Notes under the pieces: model-generated
What the model was told of the DNA's origin: nothing
The model's input: only the letters and a program-made list of their open reading frames with translations
Databases searched by the model: none
In this document: positions 30,774 through 40,542 of the stretch, one piece after another
Numbering within the stretch: the first letter of the stretch is position 1
Layout: the number at the start of each line of letters is the position of its first letter
DNA from: Macrocybe gigantea
Taxonomy: Eukaryota; Basidiomycota; Agaricomycetes; Agaricales; Callistosporiaceae
NCBI GenBank assembly: GCA_011319805.1
Contig: SJRY01000010.1
Location: 1-40,542 of the forward strand
Length of the DNA: 40,542 nt
Direction of reading: 5' to 3'
Made by a program: the position numbers and the translations under genes

Positions 30774-32617
30774 ATGAGCAACGCAGAACTTGGTATTTCG
30801 AAAGATTCTCCCGTAAGTAACTGCTTTCTCTCGTCCTGTACAGACTCAGGAACTCACCCTCAACAACCCCAGCGCCACCAGCCTTCAAGCTCCTCGCCGC
30901 AGGGCGCGTCGCAGGCTCATTCTCCTGCACCAGGTCACGAAGAAGAGCCAAACCCGCAACGCGATAGCGCCAACGTCGATTCGCCAACACGTTCAAAGCC
31001 TAGCGAAGCCGGTCTTCAGGATGCACCCCCTCCCTCGCAAGCACCTGACGAATTAGATGGCGAGGAGGAGCAAGCCGCGTCAGATCTCGGCGACAGGGCG
31101 GGATCTCCCGTGTTGCGTTTTCCTACTCCGAGCGACGGGGACGAAGAGCCGCGCGCGTCCAGCCTCACTCCGGAAGATTCCTGCTCCAACGGTTTCAAAG
31201 AGCGAGCCCCCACGCCCGAAATCGAACTCACCTTTCCACCGCCACCGAAACCTGTTCGGCCCGATGGCAAGCCGTGCCAGAGGCAGCCTGACCACTGGCT
31301 CGAGGCCATGCAGGAACGCGTCGAAGATGACCGGCAACGCTTACGAAACGAGCTCGAAGCTGCGAAAACGGAGCTCAAGGAAGCCGTGACCGGTGTGGCG
31401 TTGGCAAAATCTGTGGTCGATAAAGAGGCCGTGGCCATGATCGATTTTATTCAGTATTCACGCCAAGTTGTCGGGAATAAGCTCATGAAGGCCATCAACG
31501 AGACCGCCGACGACTGGGTTCACGAGGGATCGCTCTACTCTTCTGAGTCGGAAGGGGACGACGTGGATAGCAACGCCAGTGGCGCTGCAGACCTACAACC
31601 CGACGAGGATGACGATGACGAACAGGAATATCCACAAGAGGATCTTGGTGGAGACACCGACGTCTCTGACAATGGCGACGACGATGCTCCTGATGATCGG
31701 GACGCGCCGAGCTCCGACTTTGATAACAGTCGCGCTGAAGATGGCGGCGCCTCCATGCCGTACGTTCCTTTGTTTGTTCGATATATTTGTAACCGCATAC
31801 ATTTGCTCTCAGTGACCACACGTCGGGTGACGAGGTACACGAATCAAACAATGGATCAATTTCGTAAGTCGCCGTTGCCTTTTCGGGTCATGCCCAGCTA
31901 CTCACCTATCATAGACGCAACCGCGGACTAGTCTGGGACACGTTGCCTAGAACTCCATCCCAGGACTCTGGGAGCCCCCCATGTTCTCGCCTGGCGCTTC
32001 ACCCACCGAAGCCTCTTCCACTTCCCAATCGAGAAAACGGGCTCGAACAACGATAGCGAAGACAGCGAATCGGAGGTCGAGCAATCCATCACCATGTCCG
32101 AAGGCTCCCCATCATCTCGTAAGAGAATTAAATACGATGGCGACATGTCTTTCATCGAGTCGTCGCCATTCGAGGTAGCAAGACCCCGGCTGCCGACGAG
32201 GCCTTCAACGTTGCATCGTTGTGGAACTTCAATGGAGACAAGGCGTCAACTCCTGACGAAAGCGAAGTCGACGACAGTACGGTCGACACGCCTCTGGACG
32301 AGGAGAAAGAGCCTGTGCTCTCCCTTGTCCTTGCCGCATTGGGCGGTGGCTCAAAGAGCGCTCCCCGTCTTGCATTGCCCGGGTTGTCCGATGCCGATTG
32401 TGAAGACATCTTCGAGGATCTTCAGGAAGCGATAAAAAGGAAAGGCCAGATCTCGACAGGAGAGCTGTGGTCTTTCCTATGCAAACGTTCGGAGAAAGTC
32501 AATGAATATTTCGCAAAGATGCCAAAAGTAAGGAAAGCGAAGCCATTGGCTCGGTCGAGGGAACGTCTTCGCCAAAAGAGTGATGGAACGCCGGAGATCT
32601 ACACGGTTGACGACTGA
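30774..32617 (+). CDS. Hypothetical acidic, Ser/Pro-rich protein with coiled coil
   Basis: Not recognised. ATG 30774 (MSNAELGISKDSP) is followed by a 60-nt in-frame intron (GTAAGT..CCCCAG), then RHQPSSSSPQGASQ. The first ~150 residues are Pro/Ser/Glu-rich and look disordered. Residues about 155-215 hold HWLEAMQERVEDDRQRLRNE and ELEAAKTELKEAVTG, a likely coiled coil. A long acidic region follows (SSESEGDDVD, DEDDDDEQEYPQED). After introns near 31760 and 31867 the frame is unclear between about 31920 and 32160; a basic patch SRKRIKYDGD appears. The C-terminal exon 32219-32617 reads clearly: LPGLSDADCEDIFEDLQEAI, SFLCKRSEKVNEYFAKMPKV and ends GTPEIYTVDD. Probably nuclear, by composition only. 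Confidence 0.5.
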
Positions 32618-32900
32618 TTACGAACAGCGAGCGATAGGCTTCATAGGACGAACAGGACCTCTAGCAGCAATGCTTTTCAATAATGTGCAGTATGGTTGGG
32701 ACATTTGGATACTTTTCGAATCTGTTGTATCATTTTTTGTATCTTTAGCACGTACATATTCGGGTAGACCTCAGTACGCAGTAGTAGTCCCATGATCGTC
32801 TGTTTTGATAGCATAATTCAAGATATAAATGACATACATCGTTACGTACCGACTTGTCAAAATTCAAGAAAACCTTACAGCTGAACGAGCTATGTGCTAA

Positions 32901-34622
32901 TCAACAGCTTCCGACCGAGGATGCGCTGTACTGGCATGCGCTGTAACCATCACCACTGCACTCTTACTCAGCACAACATCAGACTTAAAAACCAATGAGA
33001 GAGACTAACCAGCCAATCTTGGGAGGCTCGCTACCTGCAGATACTCCCTGGTACGTGCAGCAGACGTTCGTGCTCGAAGGCTTGCCGCTGGTTTTGATAT
33101 TTGACAGACTAGCAGTATCGCCAAAGTTGGAATTAATTCCTACGCCCTCCGATCCGCCCTTCAGGCAAACCTGTGCAGACGCAGCCAAGCCAGTCAGATG
33201 CAACGCTTCTTCACAGCAACTAAAACGTACATTATTGACCGTAACATGACGCGCGTAACTCTTCGAACAATTGCCACAAGACCTGTAGAGCTTGCCTACA
33301 ATGCATCCAGTCTCAATTAAGGAACTATATGGGAGGATGAGTCATCGGCTTTGCTCACCAAAGGTCGATGCGAAGAAGTTGTTAATCACAACACGCCCAG
33401 CGCCGTTGTGCTGAACTGGAGTTTTCAAATGAGTTTGAACCAAGGCCATGCCATAATCCTAAACATACCAATTTTATCTGCTGCATTGAACGCTCCTCCG
33501 CCGTTGATAGTTGAGACATCACCGGATCCTGTTTGTTTGATCTGACGTGCGAGAGTTCAAAAACATATTCTATTCCGTGAAATAGCATCTCACGGTTATG
33601 GCATCTGATGTGCAGAGGATTAAGCGGCTCTCGTTTCATTTCGGTGCTGCAGAGTCAGTCGCATACCTTCGCAGACATCTTCCCACCAGACATTCGTAAC
33701 CGTGCATGGACCACGGCAGTGAATACCTGTTCCAGAGATAAAGGTGTGATGACGCAACATAACGACGCCAATCGTACCTTCCGCCTGATCCTTCCAATGA
33801 TTACATTCGAAATAGAAGCACCGGATTCAAGAATGAAAACCGCGTCTTCTTCTCCCGTCTCAGTTTGCTCCTGACACGCTCCGCCTGGTTACATGCAGGG
33901 TTCAACATGTATAAACAAAACATCAATATAACGGGAACCTTACTGCTGCCTTTGCGATCATATTTGACCATTTTTCCATCAAAAGATCCACTGATGACGC
34001 TCGCGGTAGGAAGTGCTACGTATCCCTAAGCATGCGCAATGAATACGATGGACATTAATAAGGATGGTTTTCAGGACGTACTGCCGATGCAGGAAGGGCA
34101 GTGGTAATTCCAGTGGGAGCGGCGACCGTCGTTGAGGCCCTAGTTGTGGTTGTGGTTGTAGTACTCGCCCTGGTGGTGGTTGTGGTTGTGGCTGTGGTAG
34201 TTGCCCTGGTCGTTGTCGTCGCGGTAGCTCCCGGAACGCATTGCCAATAGTAGCTGGGCGATGCTCGCTGATTGTAAAAAAAGGAAAGCAAAAGCTCGCA
34301 ACTACTCACTCGTTCTAAACATTCCATATGAGCCACGATCCAAAGCAAGAGATGTAGGCCATACCTGATAAATACACGCCGAACCGGACGCACTGGCGTT
34401 CGATATGTTAGTACAGAAACATAGACCAGGCGCTGATGTGCGGTGCCATACCAAGTTGTGTCACCTGAAACTAATTCAACAAATCTCGTACTTGACGAAT
34501 GATGTACACAGACCTGTCCAGTTGAGACCACCGCATTGCCCGTAAATGGGGACAACTGCGGCTACCTGGTTTGCCAAGACGAGGGCAAGAGAGGTCCAGA
34601 CGAGAGTACGTAAATTGAGCAT
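32901..34622 (-). CDS. Secreted CBM1-PL3 pectate lyase
   Basis: An extracellular polysaccharide lyase that cleaves pectate in plant cell walls. Order: signal peptide (MLNLRTLVWTSLALVLANQ), CBM1 cellulose-binding module (YGQCGGLNWTG ... CASGSACIYQ ... YYWQCVPG), Thr-rich linker, PL3 beta-helix domain (ISGSFDGKM, EEDAVFILESGASI, HCRGPCTVTNVWWEDVCE, QTGSGDVSTINGGGAFNAAD, QHNGAGRVVINNFFAS, GKLYRSCGNC, VGINSNFGDTASLSNI) and a Cys-ending tail. Fourteen exons: 34514-34622, 34452-34464, 34365-34392, 34310-34314, 34082-34253, 33944-34025, 33778-33884, 33667-33726, 33594-33604, 33469-33541, 33359-33415, 33231-33295, 33010-33170, 32901-32940. Sizes of 13, 5 and 11 nt are forced by CBM1 and PL3 conservation. 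About 327 residues. One base is missing near 33791-33793 (coding GGAAGG, family needs GGAAAGG). Expected to be induced on plant material. Confidence 0.9.
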
Positions 34623-35549
34623 TACTGGAGTGCCGGCAGGGAAACTTGACGGAGGCAACAGCGATGAATCCTCTTTATGTATGAAGCTGGCAACGCATTC
34701 TATCTTCTGAGCATGACTTGGCGATGTAGAGTATTGATGGAAGGATGTACTAGCGGCCCGGTATTGGAGTACGAGACCGTTGAAAACGAAAGCGGAAAAA
34801 CATCGAGAGCTTTTCCCTCGATGCCATCGTCAGGTCAAATTAGACGTCACATTTTCAAATTGCTCAGAATGGATCGTCACCTTAATGGAGCCGGCCCGCA
34901 AAGAGACGCGGGCCGGGGGCAAACGAAAGTCATCTGTGGAGCACTGGTAGTACGTCACCGAGAAACAACCGTTCTTCCAATATTGCATCCAAGCATGAAC
35001 GGAAAAACAAGTACTTTGACCAACGCTCGGAACAACAATGCGCAAAATCTCGGTTTGCATAGGATCACTTGACTAGCTCGGTGAAACGCACATTGAGCGC
35101 ATGAGATGATCGCCGCCCCCGTAGAGACAGATCCAAGACAGAATGAATTAGAGGGGAAGCTGAAATCCTAGAGCCTACTTCCGCATGCGCACGTCAATTT
35201 CAGCACACACTCTGAAAAAGAGCAGATTATTATACGTAGAGAAAACAAATTTCCCTTGATATGGTGGCAGCCACAAGACAGTCGTAGTTAGGCATATGGA
35301 CACACCTAAACCACCTTTTGCACGTCGGCGAGCCCACAACCGAACAGCATATTTCAGCGAGAGTCGCGATCACTGAAGGAATGCGTGGGCAGAGGGTTGC
35401 CGTTGGAACTCCGTTGAAGTTCAGCAAAGAGGGTGACGTATTCGCCTCATGACACGAACCACGTGATCCGTGACGATTGTGACTCTGGCCTAACTTGCTC
35501 AAAAAAATGAGACCGTTCCGTGTCTGCAGACGCCACTTCTTACTGTATT
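34623..35549. other. Intergenic, probable divergent promoters
   Basis: Lies between the 5' ends of the pectate lyase (-) and the GNL3 gene (+). On the minus strand CATACATAAAGAGG near 34671-34684 is a TATA-like site about 50 bp above the lyase ATG. A 131-codon plus frame at 34677-35072 has no recognisable domain and I leave it uncalled. Confidence 0.4.
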
Positions 35550-37723
35550 ATGACTATGGGGAGAACAAGTAAGTCACTTAAAATTCTGGGTATCATTCAT
35601 TAATTATTTCTTAGAATCACACAAGCAGTCTGTACCATCTAAGCCAAGTAAGTTTATAGATGCGGTAAAGTACGGTGGCTTATTTTGCTCCAGGACTTAA
35701 GAAAGATCCTGGTGTGCCGAAATTACCTGACTTGAAAGAAAAGATAAGGAAATCGGGCAAACAGAAAGCACCACCAGTAAGACATGTCTTCATCGAACAG
35801 TCAGAATTGAAGCAAGATATTATCAGGCGTCTTCTAGCCATGATTTCGATCCGGATAGCACCATGGCCTCGGAGCCCACACTTTCGACACTCGCACGCCT
35901 AGCAGAGAGTGCCTCTGCTGAATACCGCCGGGACGACCCATCTTCGTCGACCGTTCGTAAAACAAAAGAGCAACAGCGCCGATATTACCTGCGTGCCTTG
36001 CATAAAGTCATCGATGAAAGCGACATCATCGTACTGGTCCTTGATGCGCGAGATCCGGAGGGCTCAAGAAGTCGCCTTGTCGAGGAAGAAGTCCGACGGC
36101 GAGAGGCAGAAGGCAAGAAACTGGTCTTTGTGCTTAATAAAATCGGTCGGCCGAGTTGTCTCCTGAATAACTTACAGAGCTGATAGTGTTGCAGATCTTG
36201 TTCCCCGTTCCAATGCTCAGGCCTGGCTGAAATATCTCAGACACTCGACACCAACACTTCCTTTTCTCTCTGCGGCACAACATCAACGCAACAATATACT
36301 ATCCTCCACTGCCCCAGCTCTTCTCAAATTGCTCAAAGCCTACAAGCCGAGAACAGGTAGCGTAACCGTCGGCGTCGTAGGTTATCCCAATGTTGGAAAG
36401 AGTAGCTTAATAAACAGTTTGAAAAGGAGCAAGGTGTGTTATGGTTCTAAATCCTACTCTGTTCATACCTGCTGAAAATTCATAGGTATGCGCCGTGGCA
36501 GCGCAAGCGGGTTTCACGAAGGACCTTCAATCGGTCCAACTGGAACGGGGAATGCGCATTATTGATTCACCTGGTGTAATTTTTGACGATGACGACCAAG
36601 CCATCGACGGTAAATCGCAGAAGAAAAATAGTGTGCTCCTCAGAAATGTCATCAACGTCGAAGATGTGGAAGATCCCATAGCTGTTGGTCAGTATCCCAA
36701 TGGTCCACACAAGCATACACTTAAACCATAGACCGTTATTTTATTTCAGTCGAAGAAATCTGCACTCGGACGTCATTTCAAACAATTCAGAAAATATACA
36801 ATCTACCTGAGTTTACTTCACCGCTAGAGTTCCTTACAATGCTTGCCATGACTACTGGAAAACTTCTGAAGGTTTGTATGCAGCTGCTCTTTCTCAAACC
36901 TGCTTGTGTTGAAGCGACGTTTATCCAGGGAGGGACGCCAGACCTCAACGCTGCCGCTCGTCTAGTTATCACGGACTGGAATCATCAGAAAATATCTTTC
37001 TATTCCGAACCTCCGCCAATCCATCCTTCTATGGTTCCGTCAACGAGTGCGTGACTTATCTAGAGACAAATTCCCCTTCATCGACCGTCTTGTTCTTTGG
37101 CAGTTTTAGATAATAAGAACGCATCGATAGCACCTATTATTGCCCCGGCGCAGAGAACGTCGGCCAAGCCCAGATCGTATCCTCCTTCTCTAAGCCCTTC
37201 AAACTAGAAGGCCTGTTCGGCGCTGCTGATGCAGGTGCTTCGGTGAAGGCACGGGCGATGTCCCAATGGCGGATGAGGATGGAGATATTTTTTGGGACGC
37301 GGTGGAAGGTGATGCCATGGAGGAAGACAAGTACGTTATACCTCACGTTGTTGTCTGGCCCTTGATTCTGACAGAGTTCAGCGCCCAGACCGAGGATGTC
37401 CAAGTTCCTTTAAAACGACGGCGATCGCCTTCTCCAACGCCTCTCCCTGACTCGCAAAATGTGGTCATGAAGAGCGCCGACGCACCGGAGTCGCCTCAGA
37501 CAAAACGACAGCGAAAGGCTAAGGAGGTGCCGTCAACAGCGCCCCTCCTGACGAGCACGTGCTGAAGCAGATGGAGAGGAGCAATCCGCTCAGCCGAAAG
37601 GTGCTCAAGAAGGAAGCCAAGCGCGCCAGAAAAGCTCACCGAACGAAAGCTACGGTGCAGGCGAAGGTTGTGGGTGAAATGGAAATTGATGACGGCTTGG
37701 AGGCCACATTCATGGTTGCCTAA
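35550..37723 (+). CDS. Nucleostemin/GNL3-type nucleolar GTPase
   Basis: A circularly permuted GTPase of the YlqF/YawG group that helps assemble and export the 60S ribosomal subunit in the nucleolus. Basic N-terminus ([28 protein letters not shown]), then [20 protein letters not shown]4 NKID, G1 [13 protein letters not shown]3 DSPG, in the permuted order G4-G1-G3. [15 protein letters not shown] follows G1. Then [29 protein letters not shown], and a C-terminal [20 protein letters not shown] ending in an acidic [14 protein letters not shown]. Exons: 35550-35568, 35615-35647, 35694-35776, 35827-36145, 36195-36433, 36486-36687, 36750-36872, from 36929, with later ones less sure. Two frame slips, at 37239-37240 (TT where TTT fits) and near 37540, break the C-terminal part unless they are read errors. 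ATG 35556 is an alternative start. Confidence 0.86.
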
Positions 37724-38684
37724 ATTCTCGTGCATGTGCGAACACTGCTTTCTCCTTTTTCCTCCGTGATTCTGTTGTGGATACACATGACAATGAACCG
37801 CATTTTCAGACTAAGACTAATACAGAAGGTGGCCATGGAGAAGTGCGGGCACACGGTATGCAACGCAGTACAGTTGATTCTTCTCCAGTACTATTCGCAG
37901 GATGAAGGCAATCCAAGGTAACTCCCGCACGTTCTTACCGGAATCGGACGAGTCTACTAAATGAAGTGATCGTCGATACGTCGATACCCGGCACCCAATA
38001 ATACGTGGACACGCCACAGGCAACTCCTGTCATTGAACATTTCAGGTTGCGGGGTCCCTGGACTCGCTAAGACTGTTGATGTGAACTCTTTGCCTCGTAT
38101 ATCGTGCGAAGGACGGAATTCTATTCAGTTCCCCTTTCGATTCAGCCCAGTTTAGAAGATGTTCTACTCTGCAGAAATGAGCTGGGTCTTAGACGCCCCA
38201 CTGACGCTTCTGCGTTTGTCGTGGTTCCGTGCCTTCCGGTCGGAGGACAGAAGGCTTCTTGAGCATGCCTTGAGCCTTCTGCGCTCCTATTCCAAAGAAG
38301 GAGACTCTATGGTCAGGACGCCGTGGTAGTCGTAATGGAATATAATTCGACATGAGAGTGACAGGAAAGCACTCACGTTATTTCCCGATACACCAGGAAG
38401 TCGAGTTCACGGTTGACCCTTCGGGCATCCGTCGACAAGCAGTAGCCGCAACCTGTCAGTGTCACCGGCCTTGGTCGGCACTTCACCAATAGCGTCATCG
38501 TTGCGTGCTGCTGGCCCGCAGAGGTTCACAATCAGATCTCAGCACCAGCGCCGTCGTCCTGTTAAAGCATAAACTCCAACAAAAGCAGGACCTTGTTCTA
38601 CTCCATTCCTAGGAAATCTATGAAGAAAATATCCTGCAACTGGAACTCCTGTGGGCATTATTCCCCGCGAATGACAACGAATAT
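37724..38684. other. No supported gene
   Basis: Between the 3' ends of the GNL3 gene and the MFS transporter. Minus frames such as FLSLSCRIIFHYDYHG near 38330-38370 are open for a short way but match nothing I know. No repeat or RNA gene seen. Confidence 0.35.
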
Positions 38685-40257
38685 TCAGCCCTTATTGGTT
38701 TTGAGGCTGCGCCAAAGCACGGTGTAAAGAACAATCCCTATCCCTACCAGAGCAATTTCTAATCCCACGTAATTCATCATTCCAACACGGACACCGCTTC
38801 CACCCCAGATCGCGCCTGTCACACGCCCTGTATACATACTATATTGAATCGCCAACGATGTCCAACCGTTCCAAGAAGGCGGGAGCTGCTTGCTTAACAA
38901 GCTGACCGTGACCGTGCTAGCCAAATTGAAGCCCAAAGCGACGGCCCACCAACACATAAAGACGCTGCCATAATTAATCTGATGGGATCTTAGCAACGCA
39001 AGGAACACCAGCAACGCAGACAGGCCCAAAAGCGTCCCCAGTGCCAGGATGTTTCGGTCCTGCGTGCGTCTTGCTAGGAAGAAATTGAGAATGAGGAAGG
39101 GAAAGGCTGTGATTCCTCCGAGGGCAATGAAGTTGCCGGCGGCAAAGGGAGACCAGTGGAACTTGGGCGTGTCTGCGCCAAAAACCGGAAGGTTTGACTC
39201 CCAAGCCCCAAGAATGAAGAAACATGTCATGGCGAACCAGCACATGCACACGACAACGCCCCACTTCGCGGGAGTCATCTGGTAGATGGACATGTCCACT
39301 ACAGGCGCTGTTGACTGGACTGGAACGGCGGTCGCCGCTGTTGCGTCCTTTTCGTCCTTCTCGATTGTCGAACCGGTGAGGGTAGAAGTGGGTGGCGAAA
39401 TAGGGGGAGGGTCAAATGCTCTCTGGTCCTCAGGAATATCTTCATACCAGACCCAGACACACACCCAGAAGACGCTCCAAACGGCGGCCATGACCCAAGC
39501 TGGACTGGTGAAGCCGTTGAAGACCGCGTTTTTAAATCCGACTTTATAGAATAGTCCGCCGGCAAACGGACCGAGGCTCATTCCGAGGCCTTGACCCATC
39601 ACAAGCCAACTGGCCAAGGTGGTCCTGCGTCGTATACCGACAATTCGTGGGTCGGAGCAGTAGCGCTTGCAGTACATCCAGAACGAAAAGGCAAAGCCAC
39701 TTGTAATGCGGCCGATCAGGATCAAATAGAGGTAGTCGGCTCGATAGGCGGATGCATAAAGGATGTGTCCGAGAATTGAAGCACAGCAACTGACATGAAT
39801 TGGGATCTTGTAACCACCTGATTGAAATGAGAAAAGCAATTATTCTGTCATGCGGAGAGAATAACCACCTCTGTCGAACTTCATTAAAGGTATTAACGTT
39901 AATCCAGAAACAACAGTGGGGATTCCGATGACGACTCCAGAAAAAGTCGATGTTCCGCCAAGGTGTTGCGCATATTCGTTAGAAGCAGATACGATAATAA
40001 AAAAAGAGATCTATAAGGTAAATTAGCCTATGCCTCTGCGAACCACTGATATTGAAAGTTATTACCTGGAGGAGAACGTTCGATGTAATGACGATTACCA
40101 GCGACGCGAGTTTGGGTAGCTTGAGTTCTGGATCAGACGTAGCGAGGTTCGCCAGCTCTGACTGCTCGGTGACCGCAGGTTCTGTAGATTCCCCATTGCC
40201 GCGTTCCACGTCAAGAACAACAGTTGTTGGTGATCGACGCTTCAACCACATCGGCAT
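38685..40257 (-). CDS. Major facilitator superfamily transporter
   Basis: A multi-pass membrane transporter of about 485 residues (MFS, 12 predicted helices). Three exons: 40066-40257 with a cytosolic N-terminus and the start of helix 1 (LASLVIVITSNVLLQ), a second from 40010 (ISFFIIVSASNEYAQHLGG, VVIGIPTVVSGLTLIP), and a long third from about 39823. The loop after helix 2 reads LIPLMKFDRGGYK, the usual MFS G-x-x-x-D-R/K-x-G-R site in weak form. LILIGRITSGFAFSFW, WLVMGQGLGMSLGPFAGG and a charged central loop (IEKDEKDATAATAV) follow. Ends WRSLKTNKG with TGA at 38685-38687. Frame intact. It resembles fungal MFS proteins of unknown substrate; vacuolar or plasma membrane cannot be decided. Confidence 0.9.
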
Positions 40258-40542
40258 TGGGTATATCCTGTGATGTCACGTGGGTGGTAGAAGTAGTTGG
40301 AGGGCAAGCGACTGGACCGCCAACTGCGTCTTCAGAAGCTTCAGAGTCGGATCCTATGTTAACGTTCGGAGATATTTCTCAGGAACGGCGCCAATCTGAC
40401 TCCATTCCGATTGACGAGGCGGACTTCGCTTTTCTATCCCCCAATTTACCGGGGTCCTAGTCACCTGGCACCCGGATTTTCAATGCTGCGGTTTTAACAT
40501 TCACATCTGTTTCCTCCAGCGGAACTCCATAGTTTCCTGTTC
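40258..40542. other. Upstream flank of the MFS gene
   Basis: Contains the MFS promoter region. A plus frame ending at 40460 (SQERRQSDSIPIDEADFAF) is acidic/polar without a known domain and may be the end of a gene or chance. Confidence 0.3.

Noticed and set aside
31016..31438. Minus-strand 140-codon Ser/Ala-rich frame
   Set aside because: Antisense to the coiled-coil region of the gene at 30774-32617.
32985..33203. Small cysteine-containing protein such as a hydrophobin on the minus strand
   Set aside because: It is the GINSNFGDTASLSN exon of the PL3 pectate lyase; the Cys spacing does not fit a hydrophobin.
34677..35072. 131-codon plus-strand frame as a gene
   Set aside because: No domain, no splice signals that extend it, and it overlaps the probable promoter of the pectate lyase.

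Overview
The window looks like nuclear DNA from a mushroom-forming basidiomycete (Agaricomycetes). The genes are dense in introns of about 50-70 nt with GT..AG borders and some very small exons. The families present also fit: a secreted pectate lyase with a fungal cellulose-binding module, a fungal TauD-type dioxygenase, a Plavaka-type DNA transposase, a Ty1/copia retrotransposon and a decayed fungal F-box gene. All calls are by eye from translated sequence; no search was run.

Layout. 1-1586 (+): 3' part of an AAAP amino-acid transporter. 1951-3544 (-): a complete TauD-like 2-oxoglutarate/Fe(II) dioxygenase, convergent with the transporter. About 4276-5330 (+): decayed F-box-like sequence. 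5647-8052 (-): one gene joining a DUF4238-like N-terminal region to a C-terminal protein kinase with its catalytic residues. 8053-10460: little I can support. 10461-11578 (-): a scrambled array of short ubiquitin-gene fragments. 11767-15329 (-) and 15488-19023 (+): a Plavaka transposase and a Lys/Pro-rich, acid-tailed protein, transcribed head to head from a 158-bp gap and probably forming one DNA transposon. 19947-25738 (-): a 5.8-kb copia element with 311-bp LTRs that look identical and a perfect TTGTG target duplication, but with a broken pol. 27587-28558 (+): a 2-Cys peroxiredoxin. 30774-32617 (+): an unrecognised acidic/coiled-coil protein. 32901-34622 (-): a CBM1-PL3 pectate lyase in 14 exons, some only 5, 11 and 13 nt. 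35550-37723 (+): a nucleostemin/GNL3-type GTPase. 38685-40257 (-): an MFS transporter.

How it fits together. The host genes are mostly unrelated: transport, oxygenase chemistry, redox defence, ribosome assembly and plant cell-wall breakdown. The centre, about 10.4-25.7 kb, is an island of repeats and mobile DNA. The best candidates for something undescribed are the DUF4238-kinase fusion, the ubiquitin-fragment array beside the transposase, and the two-gene divergent Plavaka unit.

Caution on quality. Several otherwise well-preserved genes (transporter, pectate lyase, GNL3) and the two transposons each lack one or two single bases relative to the frame their protein family requires, often in short homopolymers and always as losses. 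This points to under-called homopolymers in the assembly as much as to gene decay.
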